Origin: Gemmatimonas sp.
Lineage (GTDB): Bacteria; Gemmatimonadota; Gemmatimonadetes; Gemmatimonadales; Gemmatimonadaceae
NCBI RefSeq assembly: GCF_021298855.1
Contig: NZ_JAJTHI010000003.1
Coordinates: forward strand, 1-32,355
Reading direction: 5' to 3'
DNA length: 32,355 bases
A program made the translations under genes and the position numbers. Positions 6,867 to 15,000 of the stretch are shown piece by piece; the first letter of the stretch is position 1, and each line of letters starts with the position of its first letter. The notes beneath the pieces are model-generated. The model saw only the letters and a program-made list of their open reading frames with translations. It did not search any database and was not told the DNA's origin.

Positions 6867-9148
6867 TGCCGCAGTTCCGGTCACGGCTCGCGCCGTGGCA
6901 GCAGTGCACCGTGGCGGTCGTCGTGGCGTTCTGCCCGGCGGCCGCCACGGCGCAGTTGCAGCCGCCCAAGTCCCGCGCCGATTCGCTGCGCGCTGATTCA
7001 CTGCGCGCGGATTCGCTGCGGGCGGCCGCTCGGGTGCGCGGGGCGGGCGCGGCCCAGCAGTTGGGGACCGTACGCGTCACGGCCACTCAGGGCAGCGGCA
7101 TTGGTCTGGTGCGCCCCACCACCGCGCTCGAGGGGCGCGAGCTCGACCGGCGACGGGCGCCTTCCATTGCCGCCACAATTGCCGGTGAACCGGGGGTCAC
7201 CTCGCGCAGCAATGGGCCCATGGCCACGCAGCCGGTCATCCGCGGCCTCACGGGCGACCGTGTGCTGGTACTCGAGGACGGGCAGCGCACGGGAGACATT
7301 GCGACCACGGCCCCCGATCATGCCGTCACCATCGACCCCATGACGGCGCGTCGCGTGGAAGTCGTGCGCGGCCCCGCCGGCCTGCTCTTTGGCAGCAACA
7401 GTCTTGGTGGCGTGGTGAATGTCGTCCGTGACGATGTCCCCACGGCGCGCGCGGCGCGTGCGCTGGGTGGGACATTCAGTGGCCAAGGTGAGTCGGTGAA
7501 CGACGGTGGCGTCCTGCACGGCCAGTTGCACGGTGGCACCGGTGCCCTCGCCTGGCGCGCCGGCGGCTCGTGGCGCACCGCCGGCGATACGCGCGCGCCG
7601 CGCGGCGTGCTCCCCTTCTCCGATGTGCGCGGGCACGACGCCGGTGCCGGCATTGGTCTGGTCGATCTGGTCACCGAACTCGGCACGTGGCGCGTGGGCG
7701 CGGCCGTGCGCGATGTGGCCAGCAGCTACGGCGTGCCGGGGAGCTTTGGCGGCGTGGTGCTGCCGGGGGCGCACGATGGTGGCGTGTACGTGGACTTGAG
7801 CCGGCGCAGCGTGCGCGGCGACGCCTCGTGGCGTGCCAATGACGCCGAGTCGCCAGCCCCGGCGCGCTGGTGGCCGCGATTCACGCAGGCCAATCTGTCG
7901 TCGCAGTTCGTGCGTTTCGAACAGTCCGAGCTCGAGCGTGGCGGCTTCGTGGGCACCCGCTTCGGGCAGCTGATGGCCAACGGGGATCTGCTGGTGCAGT
8001 ACACGCGACGCGCCGGCGTACCGGTGCGGGGCAGCGCGGGTGGCTGGGCGCAATGGCGCGACTTCCGGGCGACGGGCAGCTTCACCGGCACGCGTCCCGG
8101 CGTGCTGCGCGGGGCTGCGCTCTTTGCCATGGAAGAATGGGAACTCGACGCGCTCTTTGGCGGGCGGGCCGTGCGCCTGCAGTGGGGTGGACGCTGGGAT
8201 GCCACCAGCATCGTGCCGCTCGACAGCACGGAAACCGCGCTCGTGCGCGACGTGCGCACCCGTCGCTTCTCCGCACCCACCGGGAGCCTCGGGGCCACCG
8301 TGGCCCTGCGCCCGGGCTTCGTGCTGGGCATGAGCGCCACGCGCGCCTTTCGCCCACCCGCCATTGAAGAGCTCTTCTCTGCAGGGCCGCACCTTGCCAC
8401 CTACGCCTACGAAGTGGGCAATCCGCAATTGCGCGCCGAACGGGGATACGGACTGGATCTCTTCGCGCGTTTCCAACAGCGGCGCGTGAACGGCGAAGTC
8501 GCGGTCTTCAGCACCCGCCTGGCCGACTACATCTACCAGCGGCCGCTGGTGGACAGCATCACCGGCGCCCCCGTGCGCGATCGCCGGCTGCGCCGGTACA
8601 ACGTGTACCAGGCCGACCAGAGTGATGCGCGGCTGTACGGGGCCGAGGGGCGCGTCGTGATCACCGTGCCCCGCGTAACGGGTACGGTGCTCGATGCCAC
8701 GGTGTCGTGGGTGCAGGGCGATCAACGCGCCGGCCTGGCGTGGGCGCCATTGCCGGCCATGCCCCCGTTGCGTTCGCGGGTGCAGCTGCGCCGCGATGGC
8801 CGCGCGTGGAGCGTGTCGGCGGGCCTCGATGCGGCGCTGCGCCAGCGCCGGGTGCCACCGGCTCCCGCCACGATTGGTGCCGTGACCTGCGTGCTCTCCG
8901 CCTCGGAGGCGGTGCGTGGCGCCGGCGCGCCGTCGCTGCTGCCGGCCGAGTTCTGTCCCACCGATGGGTGGGTGCAGGGGCAGGCGAGCGTGTCGCGTCG
9001 CTGGCTGATGGGGCGGCAGCTGCACGAGATCACCACCGCGGTGGACAATCTCTTCAATACCGACTGGCGCGACCATCTCTGGCGCGCCAAGCAGGTGGCC
9101 CCGCAGCCGGGACGCAATCTCCGGCTGCTGTATCGCTGGAGCTGGTGA
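6866..9148 (+). CDS. TonB-dependent outer-membrane receptor, ZnuD-like
   Basis: A 760-residue outer-membrane receptor that should import a metal or metal complex using TonB energy. A signal peptide ends near AATAQ. Residues 37-51 are three exact RADSL repeats, followed by a probable TonB-interaction segment (GTVRVTATQ). The plug domain (about 80-190) contains QPVIRGLTGDRVLVLEDGQR, APDHAVTIDP and RVEVVRGPAGLLFGSNSLGG; the PDHA block is typical of the ZnuD/zinc-receptor branch. The 22-strand barrel fills the rest and ends YRWSW, with a terminal aromatic residue. The ATG overlaps the stop of the AztD-like gene, so the two are probably translationally coupled. The next gene starts directly after this stop. 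Receptor type is certain; zinc as substrate is inferred from the neighbour and the plug sequence. Confidence 0.88.
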   Translation: MPQFRSRLAPWQQCTVAVVVAFCPAAATAQLQPPKSRADSLRADSLRADSLRAAARVRGAGAAQQLGTVRVTATQGSGIGLVRPTTALEGRELDRRRAPSIAATIAGEPGVTSRSNGPMATQPVIRGLTGDRVLVLEDGQRTGDIATTAPDHAVTIDPMTARRVEVVRGPAGLLFGSNSLGGVVNVVRDDVPTARAARALGGTFSGQGESVNDGGVLHGQLHGGTGALAWRAGGSWRTAGDTRAPRGVLPFSDVRGHDAGAGIGLVDLVTELGTWRVGAAVRDVASSYGVPGSFGGVVLPGAHDGGVYVDLSRRSVRGDASWRANDAESPAPARWWPRFTQANLSSQFVRFEQSELERGGFVGTRFGQLMANGDLLVQYTRRAGVPVRGSAGGWAQWRDFRATGSFTGTRPGVLRGAALFAMEEWELDALFGGRAVRLQWGGRWDATSIVPLDSTETALVRDVRTRRFSAPTGSLGATVALRPGFVLGMSATRAFRPPAIEELFSAGPHLATYAYEVGNPQLRAERGYGLDLFARFQQRRVNGEVAVFSTRLADYIYQRPLVDSITGAPVRDRRLRRYNVYQADQSDARLYGAEGRVVITVPRVTGTVLDATVSWVQGDQRAGLAWAPLPAMPPLRSRVQLRRDGRAWSVSAGLDAALRQRRVPPAPATIGAVTCVLSASEAVRGAGAPSLLPAEFCPTDGWVQGQASVSRRWLMGRQLHEITTAVDNLFNTDWRDHLWRAKQVAPQPGRNLRLLYRWSW
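6974..7018 (+). repeat. Three 15-bp in-frame repeats encoding RADSL
   Basis: Three tandem 15-base units inside the receptor gene, each encoding Arg-Ala-Asp-Ser-Leu, lie between the signal peptide and the TonB-box region. The units differ at synonymous third positions (gcc/gct/gcg, tcg/tca), so the protein repeat has been kept while the DNA drifted. It probably forms a periplasmic spacer. Confidence 0.8.
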
Positions 9149-9610
9149 ATGGCCCGACTTCGTGCTGTCCTGATGCTGCTCGCGCTCGCCGGTCTGGCGG
9201 CCTGTGAACATCCCATCGCCGTGGTGACCCCCCACGCGGAGGTGGCCGACCTCGTGTTCACCGACTCCAGCAGCGCCGCGGTGGTCATGCGCACCACCGA
9301 CAATCGCGTGTGGAACGAGACGCCGCTCGTGCTCTGCGAGGGAGAGATGCGGACGCTGGTGCCGCAGGCGCTCGATTTCCGCGGCGTGCCGGTGGATCTC
9401 GTGTCGCGTCGCGATCTCGAGATTCGCGGCGAGAGTGTGGAGCCGAATGTGGTATGGGAGCCGCTGCGTGGTCGCGGTCGATTGATCGCGCTTGCACCGG
9501 GCACGACCCGCGTGCGCTTTCTCGTGTGGCACCTCACGCACGCCGACCTCGTGTCGCCGTGGCTCGAGGTGCGTGTCCAACCCAGGGCGGCGTGTCCGCG
9601 CCCCCGCTGA
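9149..9610 (+). CDS. Small lipoprotein of the metal operon, Ig-like fold suspected
   Basis: A 153-residue lipoprotein with lipobox LAAC at C19. I do not recognise a named family. The mature part is beta-rich, and features such as ALDFRGVPVDL, VEPNVVWEPL and LIALAPGTTRVRFLV resemble bacterial Ig-like (Big_2-type) domains, in which a value of the 'always true' kind ends with a G-T-T-x-V-x-F strand. It carries two Cys after the lipid Cys (in VLCEGE and RAACPRPR) and a WHLTHAD segment. The ATG follows the receptor stop directly (TGA-ATG), so it is co-translated in the operon. I infer a periplasmic or outer-membrane-anchored partner of the receptor. Confidence 0.7.
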   Translation: MARLRAVLMLLALAGLAACEHPIAVVTPHAEVADLVFTDSSSAAVVMRTTDNRVWNETPLVLCEGEMRTLVPQALDFRGVPVDLVSRRDLEIRGESVEPNVVWEPLRGRGRLIALAPGTTRVRFLVWHLTHADLVSPWLEVRVQPRAACPRPR

Positions 9611-9624
9611 CGATGGAGCTCATC

Positions 9625-10119
9625 ATGACCTGGGCCACCGCTCGCGTTCGCTGGACGCGTCGCGCCACTCTTCTTTCGCTCGGTATCGCGGTTGCCTGCG
9701 GCGGTGGCGGCGACATCGCCGCGCCACCACCGGCAGCCCCGCGCCTGCAGATCGCGAGCGTCCTGGTGGAAGATCCCGCCACCGGTACCGTGTACTTCTC
9801 GCATGACGACCACTGGCACGGATTCCCCACGGTAACCGCGGGTGCCCCTCGTCGCCTGCTCATGCACTTCGTGAAGCAGGGGCGCGCCCCCGACGACCAC
9901 GACATGCCGCCACGCAACGAGTGGTTCACCCTGGCGCCCCATGCCGACCACTCGCTGCCCGTGGTCATCGAGGACCCGACACGCGCACGGTGGGAAGGGG
10001 ACCGGCTGGGAGGCGCCCTCACCGGCCAGCAGGCCGGCGCGTCTCGGCTCAACATCCGGGTGTTTCGCGGGACGACCACGGTGTGGGAAGCACCGCCGCT
10101 CAACTTCATCGTGCGCTGA
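9625..10119 (+). CDS. His-rich lipoprotein of the metal operon
   Basis: A 164-residue secreted protein of no family I know. The N-terminus RRATLLSLGIAVAC ends at a probable lipid-bearing C25 (a relaxed lipobox), followed by a Gly/Pro linker. The mature domain holds a dense set of metal-type ligands: YFSHDDHWHG gives H60, D61, D62, H63 and H65, then H81, D90, D91, H92, H106 and H109. That is seven His in fifty residues, as expected of a Zn- or Cu-binding periplasmic protein. The ATG at 9625 is preferred because GGAG lies six bases upstream; an in-frame ATG at 9613 adds only MELI. It starts 14 bases after the previous stop and is the last gene of the operon. Its metal and partner are inferred, not shown. 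Confidence 0.75.
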   Translation: MTWATARVRWTRRATLLSLGIAVACGGGGDIAAPPPAAPRLQIASVLVEDPATGTVYFSHDDHWHGFPTVTAGAPRRLLMHFVKQGRAPDDHDMPPRNEWFTLAPHADHSLPVVIEDPTRARWEGDRLGGALTGQQAGASRLNIRVFRGTTTVWEAPPLNFIVR

Positions 10120-10199
10120 CGGCGCGGCGAAGGGGCGCGGGCCACCTCCGGGTCCAAACCCTGTTTCAACCGCCCGTACCATGAAAGGTTCCTCTCATT

Positions 10200-10220
10200 C
10201 ACATTGAAATTGTCAATGTG
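10200..10220. promoter_or_regulatory. Perfect inverted repeat after the metal operon
   Basis: CACATTG (10200-10206) and CAATGTG (10214-10220) form a perfect 7-bp inverted repeat around AAATTGT, and include TTGA-N5-TCAA, the same core as the operator-like site at 5532-5550. It lies in an AT-rich island (about 10185-10270), where a promoter for the downstream SPFH gene could be, though I cannot pick a convincing -35/-10 pair. There is no T-run after it, so a terminator is unlikely. The rest of the 377-base gap (10120-10496) shows no gene. Confidence 0.5.
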
Positions 10221-10496
10221 TGATGTCTGAAGAATCAATTATGGAAAAACATTGCGGATTTCTAACATTCCGGTCGAAGGGGAGTAGCGCCATGCGCGCC
10301 GCTGAGGGGCGGCTGCGCATGTTGCCGATTCGTCAACACTGCGCCAGCGAGAGCGCACGGATCGGTGAGTCGCCATGCAGAGGCGATGGGCGAGACCTTC
10401 GCGACCGCGGGATCGGTCGTGTCGCAAATGCGCACGACCCGAAGATCCCGCGGAATTCGCGGAGGACTCGCCCTTCGCACATCCGGATGTCTGACC

Positions 10497-11396
10497 ATGC
10501 GTCTGTTTCCATCTGCCTCCCGCCCTGTGCTGGGCCTGCTGTGTGTTCTGCCACTCGCCACCGGCTGCGCCACCATCCGCCAGGATGAGATCGGCGTCAA
10601 GACCTCCTTCGGCCGCATCTCGAGCGGGCCACTGCAGCCGGGTGCCCAGTTCATCATTCCCGGCGTGAACTCCGTGCTGCGCGTACCGGCGCGCGTGGTG
10701 AACCGCGAAGTGCGTCTGGAGATGCCGTCCAAGGAAGGGCTGAACGTGGCGGCGGAAGTGTCCATCCTCTACCGCGCCAAGACCGAGAACATCCGGCAGA
10801 TCCTCGAAACGAGCGGCACGCGGTACGAAGAGGACGTGATCATCCCGGTGTTCCGCTCGGCCGCCGCCGACGTGTCGGCCCGCTACATGGCGAAGGACAT
10901 GCACAGCGGGACCCGTATCGGCATCGAGCAGGCCATCCGCACGCAGATGATGGAGACGCTCGAGCCCAAGGGCTTCGTGGTGGAGAACGTGCTGCTCAAG
11001 AGCATCCGTCTGCCGGCGGACCTGGCGCGCGCCATCGAGGAGAAGCTCGAGGCCGAGCAGCGCTCGGAGCAGATGCGCTTCGTGCTCGATCGTGAGAAGC
11101 AGGAGGCCGAGCGTCGCACCATCGAGGCGCAGGGTATCCGCGACTCGTGGGCGATCATCGCGCAGGGGCTCACCCCGTCGATCATCTCGTACCAGTCCAT
11201 CGAGGCGTTCCGCGAACTGGCGCGCAGTCCGAATGCCAAGGTCATCGTGACGGACGGGCGGGCGCCCATGCTGCTGACGAACGAGATGAGCGGCATGCCC
11301 AGCGTGACGACGCCGACGACCACGGTGGAGCCGGTGGCGCCGCGCCGCATCGTGCGTCCGACCATGCCGACGACGTCGACGCCGCGCCAGCCGTAA
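10497..11396 (+). CDS. SPFH/prohibitin-domain lipoprotein
   Basis: A 299-residue member of the SPFH (stomatin/prohibitin/flotillin/HflK) superfamily, which builds large oligomeric rings on membranes and often controls membrane proteases. Unusually it has a lipobox (LATGC, C24) in place of a transmembrane helix, so it should sit in the outer or inner membrane leaflet facing the periplasm. The SPFH domain (about 30-190) has the prohibitin-like features GVKTSFGRI, LQPGAQFIIPGVNSV and ENVLLKSIRLP. A charged coiled coil (about 185-235) with KLEAEQRSEQM follows, then a Thr/Pro-rich tail. A frame extension upstream to 10365 lacks typical sequence, so I use the ATG at 10497. The next gene starts 2 bases after the stop. 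Confidence 0.85.
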   Translation: MRLFPSASRPVLGLLCVLPLATGCATIRQDEIGVKTSFGRISSGPLQPGAQFIIPGVNSVLRVPARVVNREVRLEMPSKEGLNVAAEVSILYRAKTENIRQILETSGTRYEEDVIIPVFRSAAADVSARYMAKDMHSGTRIGIEQAIRTQMMETLEPKGFVVENVLLKSIRLPADLARAIEEKLEAEQRSEQMRFVLDREKQEAERRTIEAQGIRDSWAIIAQGLTPSIISYQSIEAFRELARSPNAKVIVTDGRAPMLLTNEMSGMPSVTTPTTTVEPVAPRRIVRPTMPTTSTPRQP

Positions 11397-11397
11397 C

Positions 11398-11952
11398 GTG
11401 CGCGTCCTCCGGCACCCCCTGAGCGTCGCCGGTGCGGCGTGCGCGGCCCTGTTCGTGTGTGCCCCCCCGGCCCACGGGCAGTGGTCCGCCGCCCCGGCGG
11501 TGGCTTTGGGGGTGGCCATTCCGGGGGGCACGCTGCGCGATGTCGTGGCCGAGGGGGTCACGGCGAAGGCCGGCGTCTGGATGCGCGCCCCGCGGGTGCC
11601 CGTAGGGGTGACGGCCGAGGCCATGTTCACCCACCTGCGCGGCGACCGCCGCGGGGCCGACGATGGCGCGCTGCAGGTGGGCGCCATGCTGTTCAATGTC
11701 ACGTCGCGTCGCCATGAGGGGCGTCTCGATCCGTACGGCACGATCGGGGCCGGATGGTATCTGTTCAACAATCCCGAGAATCGTTTTCGCGAGCGCCATG
11801 CCCCAGGAGTGAACGTGGGGATCGGCGAGGTCATCGCCGTGGGCGATCGCGACTACTTCGTGGAAGTGCGACTGCACGCCATGTACACCGCCAATACGAC
11901 CGGTCGGGGCTGGACCACATTCCTGCCGCTCATGGCGGGCATTCGTTTCTGA
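11398..11952 (+). CDS. Small outer-membrane beta-barrel protein
   Basis: A 184-residue exported protein with a signal peptide ending near PAHGQ. Alternating hydrophobic strands (GLRF-like ends, YGTIGAGWYLFNN, DYFVEVRLHAMY) and a C-terminal GIRF ending in Phe point to an 8-stranded outer-membrane barrel of the OmpA/OmpX-like type. No specific family is recognised. The GTG start lies 2 bases after the SPFH gene's stop with no Shine-Dalgarno sequence of its own, so translation probably depends on the upstream gene. A hairpin in the 58-base gap follows before the large protease fusion. Confidence 0.7.
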   Translation: MRVLRHPLSVAGAACAALFVCAPPAHGQWSAAPAVALGVAIPGGTLRDVVAEGVTAKAGVWMRAPRVPVGVTAEAMFTHLRGDRRGADDGALQVGAMLFNVTSRRHEGRLDPYGTIGAGWYLFNNPENRFRERHAPGVNVGIGEVIAVGDRDYFVEVRLHAMYTANTTGRGWTTFLPLMAGIRF

Positions 11953-11962
11953 GACATTCACC

Positions 11963-11989
11963 GATGGCGGGCCTCACGGGCCGGCCATC
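11963..11989. other. Intra-cluster RNA hairpin
   Basis: GATGGC (11963-11968) pairs with GCCATC (11984-11989), and inside it GGCC (11970-11973) pairs with GGCC (11979-11982) around a TCACG loop, with one G-G mismatch. It lies between the barrel gene and the 12011 gene and is not followed by a T-run. It could be a processing or attenuation element. Confidence 0.4.
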
Positions 11990-12010
11990 GCGCCACTACA
12001 AGAGGTCCGC

Positions 12011-15000
12011 ATGCTCCATCGATCGGCTGGGCGCACCCGTGTGCGACCGCGCATCGTTCGGGTGCTTGCGTGTCTGGCCGCAGCGCTGGTGTGGTTGCCG
12101 CTCCCACTCCACGCGCAGTACTTCGGACAGAATCGCGTGCGCTGGGAACGGTTCGACGTGCAGGTGCTGCGCACGGCGCACTTCGACATTCACTTCGACA
12201 AGGCCGCCGAGCCCACGGTGCGCGAAACGGCCCGCAAGGCGGAGCGGTGGTACGAGCGCCTGTCGTCGCTGCTCGGCCACACCTTCACCCAGCGCAAGCC
12301 GCTGGTGCTGTACACCAATCATCCCGACTTCCAGCAGACCACGCTGTCCGACACCCCGCTCAGCGAGGGGACGCGCGGGTTCGCCGAGTCGCTGCGTGAC
12401 CGGCTGGTCATGCCGCTTACCGGGGTGGGCGCCGAGAACGATCACGTGCTGGGGCACGAGATCGCGCACCTCTTCCAGTTCGACATGGCGCGGCAGGTGA
12501 AGGGCGGCAACGGCCTGATGCAGCTGCCGCTCTGGTTCGTGGAAGGGATGGCCGAGTACGTGTCGCTCGGAAGCGACGACCCCAATACCGCCATGTGGTT
12601 GCGCGCGGCGCTCGCCGCCGGCGAGTTGCCGGGCATCGATGCGCTCACCACCGATCCGCGCCTGTTCCCCTATCGCTACGGGCATGCCTTCTGGGCCTAT
12701 CTGGGTGGGCGCTTCGGCGACGATGCGCTGGCGGCATTCTTTCTGGACGCGGTGGCGGTGGGGGTGCGCGCCGGCATCGTGCGCACGCTGGGCGTGTCGG
12801 CGGAAGCGCTGGAGAACGACTGGCACGCGCACATTCTCGCGGCGTACGGCACACTCCTGGAGCAGCGTGAGAACATCGATGTCATTGGCACCGCGCTGAG
12901 CGCGGCGCCGGAGCGCGGCGGTTTCGCCCTCAACCCGCAGCTGAGCCCCGATGGGGCGTGGCTGACCTACATCGGCCGCGACGCGCTTGGTCAGGTGGAC
13001 GTGCGACTGCGCAACATGGCCACCGGGCGCGACGTGCGGTCCTTCGGGAACCTCGCCCGTGATGGCCACACCGATGCCATTGCCTTTCTGTACGCATCGG
13101 GGGCGTGGTCCCCGGACTCGCGTCAGTACGTCCTGGTGGTGACGCGCGCCGGCGATTCGGAGTTGGCCATTTTCGACGTCATGCGGGGGACGCTCCTGCA
13201 GCGCATTCGCGTGCCGGGGGTGCAATCCATCAGTGCCGTGTCCTGGTCGCCCGATGGACGGCAGCTGGCCATTGCCGGCACGAGCAACGGGCAGGGCGAC
13301 CTGTTCCTGTTCGACCTCGCCGAACGACGCACACAGCGGCTCACGAACGATGCCTTCACCGAGTTGCACCCGGCCTGGGCGCCGAACGGCCGGTACATTG
13401 CGGTCGCAACCGACCGGCACGCGGAAACCGACCTGGCAACGCTCGCGTATGGTCGGCTGCGACTGGCCCTGGTGGATCCGGTGGGCGGGCGCATGCGGGC
13501 GCTCCCCGACCTGGGCGCGGACGCGCGCATGATCAACCCCCAGTGGAGTGGCGACAGCCGTTCCCTGTATTTCATCGGTGACGTGGATGGTGTGGCCGAT
13601 GTGTTTCGTCTCGACCTGGCTCGCGGCGCGTTCGATCAGCTGACGCAGCTGCGCACGGGCGTGGCCGGCATCACGGCGCGTTCCCCGGCGCTCACGGTGT
13701 CACCGGCGACGAACACCGTGGTGGTCACCGTATTCGATCGCGATGGCTACCAGATGGTCGCGCTCGACCGGAGCCGGGTGGAGAGTTACCAGCGGCTGGC
13801 CGACGACGAAGTGGCGCTGACCGCGCCGATCATGCAGAGTGGCGGGGGCATCCTGCCGCCGCACACGGAATCTCCGGTGCCCATCGTGGACGCCATGCTG
13901 GCCGATGGCGTGAGCGGATTGCCGGGGCCCACGGCGGGCGCGGCCACGGTCGCCCGCTACCGGCCGCGCTTTGGCCTCGAGGGACTGGGGCTCCCGGCGG
14001 CCGGTGTGGCGGCCGGCTCGAACGGCGCCGCCGTGGGCGGTGGCCTGAGTGTGTTCTGGGGAGACCTGCTGGGACGCCGGCGGCTGGGCATTGCGGTCCA
14101 GGCCCAGGGACGCGTGCAGGACGTGGGCGGGCAGGTGCTGTACGTGAATGCCGTCTCGCGGTGGAACGTATTTGCTACGCTGGGTCGCACCCCGCTGCCC
14201 GCTGCGTTCAACAGCGTGGCGCCGATCCGTGTGCGGGATGCCTCGGGGAACCTGCGCGACGCCACGCTGGTGGAGCAGGGGATCGCGCGTACCCTGGTGC
14301 ACGAGGGGACACTGGGCGCGCAGTACCCGTTCTCGCGTACCCGACGCGTGGAGTTTGCCTTCACGGGCACACGGCTCACGCAGGACTTCGACGTGACCCA
14401 GCAGGTGGTGGACAACGTCACCGGGCGCGTGCTCGACCGGCGTCGCTCGACGGGGAGTGCCGGTGAGGCAATCCAGTACGCCCAGTCGAGTGCGGCCTTC
14501 GTGGGGGACAACGCGGTGTTCGGTCCGGCCTCACCACTCGATGGCTGGCGCTACCGCGCCGAAGTACAGCAGACGGTGGGGCGCACGCAATTCACCGGGG
14601 TGACGGTCGATGGGCGATGGTACCAGCCGCTCTGGCGTGGCGCGCTGGCCTTCCGGGCCATGCACACGGGGCGCTACGGCCGTGACGACAGCCAGGCATT
14701 GCTCGCCCCCATGTTCGTGGGCGCGGGCACGCTGGTGCGCGGCTATGCGGCCGAATCGCTGGCGGAGCGCGAGTGCGGCCGGTCGGCGTTCGGGCCGTGT
14801 CCCTCGTTCGATGGGCTGCTGGGATCGCGCATGGCGGTGGCGAACGTGGAGTACCGACTCCCCATCAACCGGCTGGGCGTTCGGGGGCTCGCCATGGAAG
14901 TGGCGCCATTCCTCGACGCCGGGATGGCGTGGCGGGGCGGCGATGCGCTGTCGCTGCGGCCGCGGGCGCTGCAGAACGCCGACGCGGTGCGGCGGCCGGT

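Noticed and set aside
6998-9580. 860-codon minus-strand frame
   Set aside because: It is antisense to the TonB receptor and has no recognisable motif; long antisense frames are expected at this GC content.
10200-10220. Intrinsic terminator for the metal operon
   Set aside because: The stem is AT-rich, is not followed by a T-run and lies 80 bases after the last stop; an operator fits better.
10239-11834. 531-codon minus-strand frame
   Set aside because: It is antisense to the SPFH and barrel genes, and its sequence is Arg/His/Ala-rich without domain features.
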